This document shows, piece after piece, positions 1 through 6,924 of a stretch of DNA of 8,429 nucleotides (positions within the stretch are counted from its first letter, which is position 1; each line of letters starts with the position of its first letter). The notes beneath the pieces are model-generated. The model was given only the letters and a program-made list of their open reading frames with translations. It was not told the origin of the DNA and made no database searches. Source of the DNA: Prolixibacteraceae bacterium (lineage in GTDB: Bacteria > Bacteroidota > Bacteroidia > Bacteroidales > Prolixibacteraceae); the NCBI GenBank assembly GCA_027858145.1, contig JAQIDF010000268.1:1-8429 (forward strand). The letters run 5' to 3'. A program made the position numbers and the translations under genes.

Positions 1-212
1 TTACGAACATCGATATTTCTTTCAACAACGATGATTACCGTCCTGCCATTATTCTTGAAGATGTACGTGGTGGCTTACTTGAGAATGTAAAAACCTCTGA
101 GGAAAAAGGATTCCCAACCGCCATTTTCAAACAGGTAGAAGATGTAAATGTTGTGCGATTCAATGCGTTTGAAGATGAGTGGATAGAGCGTGTGAAACAT
201 GAAAAATATTAG
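1..212 (+). CDS. C-terminal fragment of a GH28-like right-handed beta-helix protein (5' end outside the window)
   Basis: An open frame enters from the left edge (first full codon at base 3) and stops at TAG 210-212, leaving 69 residues. The fragment has the rhythm of parallel beta-helix coils: alternating hydrophobic residues with Asn and Asp turns, including the stretches DYRPAIILEDV and GLLENVKTSEE. A segment of the type 'DYRPAIxxxDVxG' near the C-terminus is a pattern I associate with GH28 polygalacturonase-like proteins of pectin loci. The intact GH28 gene further right, in the same orientation, makes a second pectinase-like protein here plausible. The catalytic part lies outside the window, so the exact family cannot be proved; a polysaccharide lyase or another pectate-lyase-fold protein is the main alternative. 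The 105-base gap to the next gene leaves it open whether the two are co-transcribed. Confidence 0.6.
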   Translation, partial: TNIDISFNNDDYRPAIILEDVRGGLLENVKTSEEKGFPTAIFKQVEDVNVVRFNAFEDEWIERVKHEKY

Positions 213-317
213 TACCGCGGAATTGATTAGTACATCTTTTTCTGGTTTTCAACTTATTGTTGATATACCATTGGTAAATTAATTCAAATTAACGAAGTAT
301 TGAACTAAGATAAACGT

Positions 318-1388
318 ATGAAAAACATAGTATTATTTATACTTGCATTGTTTCTGGTGACCAATTCCCAGGCACAAGAGGATCGTGGATATAAAATATA
401 TCAGTTTCCACCTAATATGATTCCTCGAATTGACGGTGAAACTGATGATTGGACTGATTTTCCGGATGAATATATTGTTGGAACGGATCAACTCTGGGAC
501 GACTCGGGTAAGTACCCTGAGCCGGATTCGAGCAACCTCGATGTAAGGGTAAAGGTCGCCTGGGTGAAAGGTATGAACCGGCTTTATTTTTTATATGAAG
601 CCTACGACGATTACTGGGATTTTTCATTGCCGGGCTTGCACAACGACATATTTGAAATTGTTGTTGATGGTGACCTGTCTGGGGGGCCGTTAATTGACGA
701 ACAACACCCTAATCTTGACCTCGATTGGGGCGCGAGGTATTTCGAGTTTCATGGAGTACACGCTCAAAACTATCACATTTTTACACCTGCAGTTGGTAAA
801 GACTGGGCATTGGCATGGGGCTCCCAACCCTGGATAAAAGAATTGCCCTACTCAAATATTGCTTACTCCTACGATTTTAAGCCGGGCGAATCGGGAAAAT
901 TAATTGCTGAGTTTTGGATAACTCCATTTGATTATGCCGGACACGAGGGGACTGAAAGAGCTGTTGAATCGGTGCTTAAAGACGATAAAAAGATTGGCCT
1001 TACCTGGGCAATAATCGATTACGACGATGTGAATGATGCTGGCAATAAAGGTTTTTGGAACTTATCGAAACACCATAAAATGTATGGTAATTCAAGTTTG
1101 GGAACCATTTTTACTTTAATGCCACTCGAATCAAAGTATCAAGAAAGTTTTAAAGCCGACTGGTCGTTTAAGATTTTTGATAAATCGGAACGCCTCGTCG
1201 CATTCAGAGACGAAAGCAAGGGGGAGATTACACACTGGCACTGGGATTTTGGCGATGAAACATTTTCGGAAGAGCAAAACCCTTTACACCGTTACGAAAA
1301 ACCCGGGAAATATATAGTGGTGCTTACCATTGAAGGCCCCGAAGGAACATCGCGTATGGCAAATGTATGGGATGTTGCCGTTGAATAG
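318..1388 (+). CDS. Exported CBM9-like plus PKD domain protein, probable glycan-binding accessory protein
   Basis: This protein has 356 residues. Residues 1-19 form a signal peptide with a likely cut at SQA|QED, and there is no lipobox. Residues about 35-265 look like a carbohydrate-binding module 9 / DOMON-type beta-sandwich: it opens with the family's typical IDGETDDW (residues 38-45) and continues with strands such as VRVKVAWV and RLYFLYEAYDDYW and a FEIVVDGD segment. Residues about 270-356 form a PKD domain, with WDFGDE at 309-314, NPLHRYEKPGKY at 321-332 and a closing strand. No glycosidase or lyase catalytic motif is visible. By family knowledge CBM9-like domains bind sugar ends and PKD domains act as spacers or protein contacts; binding pectin fragments is inferred from the neighbours. 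It leads the tightly spaced block, 59 bases ahead of the GH35 gene. The ATG at 318 gives a well-formed signal peptide, which supports this start. The chain ends with the PKD domain, and no obvious type IX secretion C-terminal tail follows. Confidence 0.85.
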   Translation: MKNIVLFILALFLVTNSQAQEDRGYKIYQFPPNMIPRIDGETDDWTDFPDEYIVGTDQLWDDSGKYPEPDSSNLDVRVKVAWVKGMNRLYFLYEAYDDYWDFSLPGLHNDIFEIVVDGDLSGGPLIDEQHPNLDLDWGARYFEFHGVHAQNYHIFTPAVGKDWALAWGSQPWIKELPYSNIAYSYDFKPGESGKLIAEFWITPFDYAGHEGTERAVESVLKDDKKIGLTWAIIDYDDVNDAGNKGFWNLSKHHKMYGNSSLGTIFTLMPLESKYQESFKADWSFKIFDKSERLVAFRDESKGEITHWHWDFGDETFSEEQNPLHRYEKPGKYIVVLTIEGPEGTSRMANVWDVAVE

Positions 1389-1447
1389 ATTTTTAGAAAA
1401 GGCAAAAATTTAATTACATATAATATTAAAAACTAATTCTATAAGTT

Positions 1448-3109
1448 ATGAAATTTTATCTGAAATTGTGGATTGTAATAATGATCACAACAACTATGCT
1501 ACCTGACTTTTTGCACGCTCAGGCTGTTCCACACCTACAAAAAAATGGAAACGCCCAACAGTTAATTGTCGATGGTAAACCCTACCTTATTCTTGGAGGA
1601 GAACTTCATAATTCGAGCAGCTCTAACGTTGAATATCTTCAACCCGCGTGGAATCAATTAAAGGAGATGAATTTGAATACTGTTCTTACAGCCTTATCAT
1701 GGCAATTGATTGAACCCGAAGAAGGTAATTTCGATTTTTCACTGGTTGATGCATTGCTGGAGGATGCCCGCGAACACGATTTTAAATTGATATTTCTTTG
1801 GTTCGGAAGCTGGAAAAACGGACTGTCACATTATACACCCTCGTGGGTGAAAGAAGATCAGGATCGTTTCGCGAGAGTGAGGCTAAACAGTGGTAAAGCT
1901 ACCGAGACTTTGAGCCCCCTTAGTATGGAAGCAAGAAAAGCCGATGCAAAAGCTTTTGCTGCATTAATGGCGCACCTTAAAAAAGTCGATTCAAAAGAAC
2001 GAACAGTAATTATGATGCAGGCACAAAATGAAGTTGGTGTTATAGGGGCTGCCCGAGATCATTCACAAATTGCCAATGCAGCGTTTAACAAACAAGTCCC
2101 CACCGATTTAATCAAAGGCTTGAAAGAATTAAAAAATGAACTTCAACCTGAAATGATTGAATACTGGAGCAAAACAAAGTACAAGGAAACAGGAACCTGG
2201 CCCGAAATATTTGGCGAAAACCATTATGCCGATGAGGCTTTTATGGCCTGGAATTATGCCAGATATATTAATGAGGTAGTTGCTGCCGGAAAAGCTGAAT
2301 ACAATATCCCCATGTTTGTAAATGCATGGATTGTTCAACCCGAAGATACAAAACCCGGAGATTATCCTGCTGGTGGGCCACAGTCACGTGTTCACGATAT
2401 TTGGCGCGTTGGGGCACCCGACATCGATTTACAGTGCCCCGATATTTATTTGGATAATTTCCCCGAAATAGTAAATATGTATCATCATTCGTGGAATCCA
2501 TTGTTCATTCCTGAATCGTTTTCGGGCTTCGAAGGGGCGGCTAACACCTTTTATGCTATTGGGAAACATGCAGCCCTTGGTTATTCACCTTTTGGAATAG
2601 ATGATCCTGTTGAAAATCCGTCTGAATCGCCACTTGCCAAAGCATACAACGTTTTAGACCAGTTAACTCCGGTTATTACAGAAGCTCAGGCCAAAGGAAC
2701 GATATCAGCATTTTGGCTTACAACAGCTAATAATCCCCAAACAGTTGAATTGGGCGGATATACAATTGAAGCATCGCTGCCCAAAAACTGGAGAACCGGT
2801 GAGACTACTGCGGAAAAAGGATATGGACTGGTTATATGGAAAGGTGGAGATGAATTTATTCTCGCCGGCTCAGATTTGAATGTTGTATTTTTGCCTAAGT
2901 CTGAAGGAAAGAAAATGGCCGGTTTTGATACAATTTACGAAGGTGAATATATCGACGGAAAATGGAAGCCCGGGCGCCTGTTAAATGGCGACAATATCAT
3001 GATAAATTATAACCTGTCAGAACAAGCTGCCATAAACCGAACTGGAACGGCTGCTAAGCTCGAAACAGAACCTTCTGTTTTGCAGGTTAAATTGTATCGT
3101 TTCGAATAA
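1448..3109 (+). CDS. GH35 family beta-galactosidase with DUF5597-type C-terminal domain
   Basis: This 553-residue protein begins with a signal peptide (likely cut LHA|QAV, after residue 24), so it probably acts in the periplasm. The clan GH-A (beta/alpha)8 barrel starts with LIVDGKPYLILGGELHNSS (residues 39-57), the usual opening of GH35, and NTVLTALSWQLIEPEEGNFDF (about 77-97) forms the early barrel strands. The acid/base candidate is Glu195 in QAQNEVG, the Asn-Glu pair of clan GH-A. The nucleophile candidate is Glu356 in FIPESF. Residues about 400-545 match in style the DUF5597 beta domain found in short bacterial GH35 enzymes, for example those acting on xyloglucan or galactan side chains; many databases also score the barrel as GH42-like. 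In a pectin locus it probably removes terminal beta-galactose from rhamnogalacturonan-I side chains or their fragments; that substrate is inferred. The length suits this subgroup and no key residue is missing. The next gene starts 27 bases later. Confidence 0.9.
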   Translation: MKFYLKLWIVIMITTTMLPDFLHAQAVPHLQKNGNAQQLIVDGKPYLILGGELHNSSSSNVEYLQPAWNQLKEMNLNTVLTALSWQLIEPEEGNFDFSLVDALLEDAREHDFKLIFLWFGSWKNGLSHYTPSWVKEDQDRFARVRLNSGKATETLSPLSMEARKADAKAFAALMAHLKKVDSKERTVIMMQAQNEVGVIGAARDHSQIANAAFNKQVPTDLIKGLKELKNELQPEMIEYWSKTKYKETGTWPEIFGENHYADEAFMAWNYARYINEVVAAGKAEYNIPMFVNAWIVQPEDTKPGDYPAGGPQSRVHDIWRVGAPDIDLQCPDIYLDNFPEIVNMYHHSWNPLFIPESFSGFEGAANTFYAIGKHAALGYSPFGIDDPVENPSESPLAKAYNVLDQLTPVITEAQAKGTISAFWLTTANNPQTVELGGYTIEASLPKNWRTGETTAEKGYGLVIWKGGDEFILAGSDLNVVFLPKSEGKKMAGFDTIYEGEYIDGKWKPGRLLNGDNIMINYNLSEQAAINRTGTAAKLETEPSVLQVKLYRFE

Positions 3110-3136
3110 TGTTGGTCATTTTGATTTTATAGTGAG

Positions 3137-4555
3137 ATGTATAAATTATTTCAAGTAATCGCATTTTTTTTGCTGCTTATTACTCTTGGTTCTTGTCAAG
3201 GGAAAAAACAAACGGTGTACAACATTACCGAATTTGGTGCTGTTGCCGATTCGTTACATATAAACACCGAAGCAATTCAGTCTGCCATTGATAAATGTGC
3301 CGGTAACGGAGGTGGAACTGTTGTTGTCCCATCGGGTACGTTTTTATCAGGAGCCATATTTTTTAAGCAGGGCGTAAATCTTGAAATAAAAGAAAACGGT
3401 GTTTTGAAAGGCACCACAAATATGGCCGACTATAAATTGGTACAAACAAGGTGGGAAGGTGAAGAACGCATTTGGATAAGTGCCCTTGTTAATGTATTCG
3501 ATGTAAAAGGATTTAGGTTAATAGGAAAAGGAACCATTGATGGCTCGGGCGACGTTTGGTTTTCAGGTCGTCGGAGCCATTCTGGTTTTGATAAAAATGA
3601 GGATGAACAAGCATATCTTCCTTCTAATGTAGGTCCGGTGCGTAAGGGCGCTCCTGGCTTGGGTGTTAAAGGCGGATTGCCCGCAACAACTAATTCTCCG
3701 GCCTTTGAACTTAAAGAGATTGAATTAGAAAGCTATGCCCGTCCACGTCTTATTGCTATTCAAAATTGCCAGGATGTTGAAATTGAGAATGTAACATTTG
3801 TCAATCAGTCAAGCTGGTGCTTGTTTGTGCTATATAGTAATCAAGTTGAAATTCGTGACCTTGTTATTCGTGCCGAACACTATATTCCCAGTTCCGACGG
3901 TATTGATATCGATTCTAGCAATGAAGTAAAAATTGTAAATGTAGATATTGATGTAAACGACGATTGCATTGCTATTAAATCGGGAAAAGATGAAGATGGT
4001 CTCCGTGTAAACCGGCCTGCTGAAAACATTCTTGTCGATAGCTGTATTTTCAGATATGGCCATGGTGGTGTTAGCATGGGAAGTGAAATGTCGGGTGGAA
4101 TCAGAAATGTTGTAATCAGCAACAGCGTAATGATGGCTGATAACTGGGCCCCCATCCGGTTTAAATCTCAGCCAAGTCGCGGTGGTGTTGTCGAAAACAT
4201 TACCTATCGGAACCTGGAACTCAACAATACTCGTCAGGCCTTCGAGTTTAATATGGAATGGCGAATGAGGCCACCAATTAAAGCTCCTTCCGATCCGCTT
4301 CCGATTGTTCGTGATGTTAAAATTATCAATGTAAGTGGCACCGTTAAAAATGCCGGAATTATTCATGGTTTGGAAAACAGCCCCATTGAAAATGTAACAT
4401 TCGAGAATTGCGAAATCAAAGCTCAAAAAGGTTTGGTACTCGAAAATGTGAAAAACATTGACCTGTCGGGACTGGAAATATTAGTTGATGAAGGTGAGCC
4501 TGTTAGCTGGCGTAATGTCAACGCTGATAAAACATCAACGAAACAATCGTTATAA
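3137..4555 (+). CDS. GH28 polygalacturonase / rhamnogalacturonan hydrolase-like lipoprotein
   Basis: This 472-residue protein begins with a lipoprotein signal whose lipobox LGSC puts the lipidated cysteine at residue 20. The residues after it (QGKKQ) lack the acidic patch of Bacteroidota surface lipoproteins, so a periplasm-facing location is favoured. The beta-helix opens with ITEFGAVAD (30-38) and the GGGTVVVPSGTF segment (58-69), both typical of GH28. The family motifs appear in order: SSDGIDIDSS at 252-261 in place of the usual N-T-D-G, NDDCIAIKSG at 274-283, YGHGGVSMGSE at 307-317 with His309, and RFKS at 341-344 in place of R-I-K. Catalytic Asp candidates are 254, 275 and 276. GH28 enzymes are inverting hydrolases of galacturonan or of the galacturonate-rhamnose bond. 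The S-S-D variant and the GH105 and GH106-like neighbours favour a rhamnogalacturonan or exo-type target, but specificity cannot be read from sequence alone. The next gene follows after 18 bases. Confidence 0.93.
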   Translation: MYKLFQVIAFFLLLITLGSCQGKKQTVYNITEFGAVADSLHINTEAIQSAIDKCAGNGGGTVVVPSGTFLSGAIFFKQGVNLEIKENGVLKGTTNMADYKLVQTRWEGEERIWISALVNVFDVKGFRLIGKGTIDGSGDVWFSGRRSHSGFDKNEDEQAYLPSNVGPVRKGAPGLGVKGGLPATTNSPAFELKEIELESYARPRLIAIQNCQDVEIENVTFVNQSSWCLFVLYSNQVEIRDLVIRAEHYIPSSDGIDIDSSNEVKIVNVDIDVNDDCIAIKSGKDEDGLRVNRPAENILVDSCIFRYGHGGVSMGSEMSGGIRNVVISNSVMMADNWAPIRFKSQPSRGGVVENITYRNLELNNTRQAFEFNMEWRMRPPIKAPSDPLPIVRDVKIINVSGTVKNAGIIHGLENSPIENVTFENCEIKAQKGLVLENVKNIDLSGLEILVDEGEPVSWRNVNADKTSTKQSL

Positions 4556-4573
4556 AAATCTGAACAAATAATT

Positions 4574-6790
4574 ATGAATATCAAAAAAAATTATTCCAAC
4601 CACGAAGCTTGCTTCAGCAAAACAAAACTTTCAATTGGGTCTTCTTTCAAAGTCTTGTTGAAACAGTTTCCGACCTTGTTCTTGTGTTCAATTTTGTTCG
4701 CCTTCATGTCGTGCAATTCATTATCCGATCAATCAATTACTGAAATCAGCTATCCAAATGCCGACCAGGTAGCTAAACAGTTTGATAATCCACCCGCCGA
4801 ATATTCAATAACTTTTTATTGGGGATGGGATGGCAATGTAACCGAAGAGGTAATTAAGCGCGATTTGGACGAATTCCAATCTAAAAACGTTCAGGTTGTT
4901 ACGTTGGAACCTGGTTACAATATGAGTAATGCTTATCTTTCCGATGCCTGGTTCGAAGATGTACGTAATGCTGTAAAACTGGCAAAAGAACGCGGCATGA
5001 AGGTCTATTTGGTTGATGAGGGCAAATATCCAAGCGGTTTTGCCGGTGGTAAAATAGTTAGCGAAGTTCCTGAGCTTTGCATGAAAGTGGTTGTCACCGA
5101 CACCATTATAAAAGTAAACGATGGCGACAATGTTTCGCTTAACCTTTCCGAAAATGTTGTTAGTGCTTCAGCATACAACACGAAAAGCGGCAATGCCCAA
5201 ATAGTTCGGATCAACGATGGAAAATTAAATTGGACTGCACCTTCAGGTGAGTGGGAACTCTTACTGGTAAAAAATGTAATTCGTTCATCACCTACTCGCT
5301 CAGTTAATAATCCAAGCCGCGGAAAGGACTCACGCCATGCGCTCATCGATTATTTAGATGCCAAAGCTACAGGCAAGTTTATTGAATTTACACACGAGCA
5401 ATATAAAAAATACCTTGGAGACGAATTTGGAACAACCATTTTAGGATTTCGGGGTGATGAACCCGATTATTCTACCCGTGGTATTCCATGGACAGCAGGT
5501 GTTTTTGAAGCGTTTGAAAAAATGAAAGGCTACAGCGTACAGCCTTATCTTGCAACATTTTTTGCCCCCAATCAAACCGAAGAACAAAAACTGGTTAAAG
5601 CAGACTATTGGGATGTTTGGTCGGTTTTGTTTGCAAACAACTTTTTCAAAATACAGGCCGATTGGTGTGCTGCAGAAAATGTAAACTACCTAGTACATTT
5701 GAATCATGAAGAAGACATGACAGGGCTTATCCGATCGGAAGGAACATTTTTCAGAAATATGCGTCCGGTGCAAATGCCTGGTGTTGATGTGATTTGGCAT
5801 CAGATATGGCCGGGCGAAGTTAATCCGGTATTTCCAAAATATGCTTCATCAGCGGCACATATTGACGGTAAACTCAGGTCGTTTACCGAAAGTTTTGCAG
5901 CTTTCAGTCCACAACCCGACATAAAACAGGCAAAATGGATACTTGATCAGCAATTGGTACGGGGCATCAATATGGTAGAAGTAATGTTTGTGCCTGCCTC
6001 AAGTGATGGCGAATCGGGAATGAGAGGCTGGCTTGCCCACGATGATTTCCCAAAGGTGGCCAGGTATATTCAACGTTCGTGTTACCTGCTCTCGCAGGGT
6101 GTTCCAGCTGCCCGTACAGGGGTGTTGTTTCCTACATCGAGTATATGGGCAGGCAATGCCGAATCGGATGAAATGGCCTTGCATGTTATGAAGGAACTTC
6201 TTCAAACGCAAAATGATTTTGATGTACTTGACGAGAATTCGATCGATTCGATTTTGATTATGCAAAACGGTAAATTCATTAATAAAAGCGGACAGGCATA
6301 TTCAACCATTGTTATTCCTCCGGTAAGTGTTATTTCAAGTAGCGTGTTGGCTCGTTTAGAGGCTTTTGAAAAATCGGGAGGAACAGTCATATCGATTGGA
6401 AACGACTCGATATTGGTTGCCGATAAAAACTTCAAGGATGCATCTGTAATGAAACCAACATGGAAAATAAATGAATCTTCGTATAAGGTAAGTCATACGG
6501 TATTAAAGGCCCTTCCTGCATCTGATTTTGTGCTTGACAAACCCTGCAAACACATTAAATATACCCATCGTAGATGGAATGGTGCCGATTTATATTTCAT
6601 ATTTAATGAAAGTGAAGAAAATCAAAGCTTTAACGTTAAGCTCGAAGGGACCGGCAACGTGCAGGTTTGGGATGCTATGACCGGAGATATTTCTGATATT
6701 GCGAATGTGAAAAATAACGATGATGGTGTGATTGCTCCACTGAATTTAAAACCTTGGGAAACAAGGTTCATTGTTGTTGGAAATCTGTAG
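4574..6790 (+). CDS. Compact GH106-like glycoside hydrolase (putative alpha-L-rhamnosidase), lipoprotein
   Basis: This protein has 738 residues. A lipobox FMSC places the lipidated cysteine at residue 47 after an unusually long N-region of about 30 polar residues; a TTG at 4658 (residue 29) would give a normal-length signal and is a possible true start. Residues from about 70 read like the start of a GH106 barrel: FDNPPAEYSITFYWGWDGNVT, then IKRDLDEF. Later landmarks are LVDEGKYPSG (146-155), GFRGDEPDYS (291-300), VHLNHEED (374-381) and RSFTESFAAF (435-444). Glu439 is my best guess for the residue matching the family's conserved catalytic Glu, with Glu296, Glu379 and Glu380 as other acidic candidates. 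Residues 577-609 resemble the alpha/beta segment that follows the barrel, and 660-738 form a small closing beta-sandwich with VQVWDAMTG. Characterised GH106 enzymes are around 1,000 residues or more, so this copy lacks an extra beta-sandwich region. Removing rhamnose from pectin fragments is inferred from family resemblance and neighbours. Confidence 0.7.
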   Translation: MNIKKNYSNHEACFSKTKLSIGSSFKVLLKQFPTLFLCSILFAFMSCNSLSDQSITEISYPNADQVAKQFDNPPAEYSITFYWGWDGNVTEEVIKRDLDEFQSKNVQVVTLEPGYNMSNAYLSDAWFEDVRNAVKLAKERGMKVYLVDEGKYPSGFAGGKIVSEVPELCMKVVVTDTIIKVNDGDNVSLNLSENVVSASAYNTKSGNAQIVRINDGKLNWTAPSGEWELLLVKNVIRSSPTRSVNNPSRGKDSRHALIDYLDAKATGKFIEFTHEQYKKYLGDEFGTTILGFRGDEPDYSTRGIPWTAGVFEAFEKMKGYSVQPYLATFFAPNQTEEQKLVKADYWDVWSVLFANNFFKIQADWCAAENVNYLVHLNHEEDMTGLIRSEGTFFRNMRPVQMPGVDVIWHQIWPGEVNPVFPKYASSAAHIDGKLRSFTESFAAFSPQPDIKQAKWILDQQLVRGINMVEVMFVPASSDGESGMRGWLAHDDFPKVARYIQRSCYLLSQGVPAARTGVLFPTSSIWAGNAESDEMALHVMKELLQTQNDFDVLDENSIDSILIMQNGKFINKSGQAYSTIVIPPVSVISSSVLARLEAFEKSGGTVISIGNDSILVADKNFKDASVMKPTWKINESSYKVSHTVLKALPASDFVLDKPCKHIKYTHRRWNGADLYFIFNESEENQSFNVKLEGTGNVQVWDAMTGDISDIANVKNNDDGVIAPLNLKPWETRFIVVGNL

Positions 6791-6851
6791 CAATCGCGCC
6801 AATACCGTTTTTGAAACTTAAAATATTTGTTCTTTTAGTTCTAGCCTTAAC

Positions 6852-6888
6852 TATTCATAAATTATCTCATAACGAAATTTCATGAATA
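6852..6888. repeat. Imperfect 12-bp inverted repeat in the GH106-like/GH105 gap
   Basis: The arms TATTCATAAATT (6852-6863) and AATTTCATGAATA (6876-6888) are reverse complements except for one extra C at 6881, and enclose a 12-base loop. The right arm also contains the short palindromes GAAATTTC and TTCATGAA. It sits 36 bases ahead of the GH105 start, within the longest gap of the cluster. It is very AT-rich and has no following T-run, so it does not look like a terminator. It may be an operator or a 5' untranslated hairpin for the GH105 gene, or chance in AT-rich DNA. Confidence 0.35.
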
Positions 6889-6924
6889 GACCAGGCTGAT
6901 AATTAACATCTTAAAACATTAGTA

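Noticed and set aside
208..233. Direct repeat ATTAGTAC (208-215 and 226-233) around the stop codon of the first gene
   Set aside because: Eight bases repeated once in AT-rich DNA is expected by chance; no integrase, transposase or longer repeat supports an attachment or target site.
264..274. Possible Bacteroidota -7 promoter element (TACCATTG at 266-273) ahead of the CBM9-like/PKD gene
   Set aside because: It has one mismatch to TAnnTTTG and no convincing TTTG -33 element at the right distance upstream. A promoter in this gap is likely on layout grounds, but this site is not supported well enough to annotate.
3830..4426. A 198-codon open frame on the minus strand inside the GH28 gene
   Set aside because: It lies antisense to a gene with clear family motifs. 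Its translation is rich in Asn, Ile, Thr and Phe with no recognisable domain, as expected for the reverse reading of repetitive beta-helix codons.
6822..6829. AATATTTG in the gap before the GH105 gene as a -7 element
   Set aside because: It has one mismatch, and no TTTG lies about 19-21 bases upstream, so the match is no better than chance in this composition.
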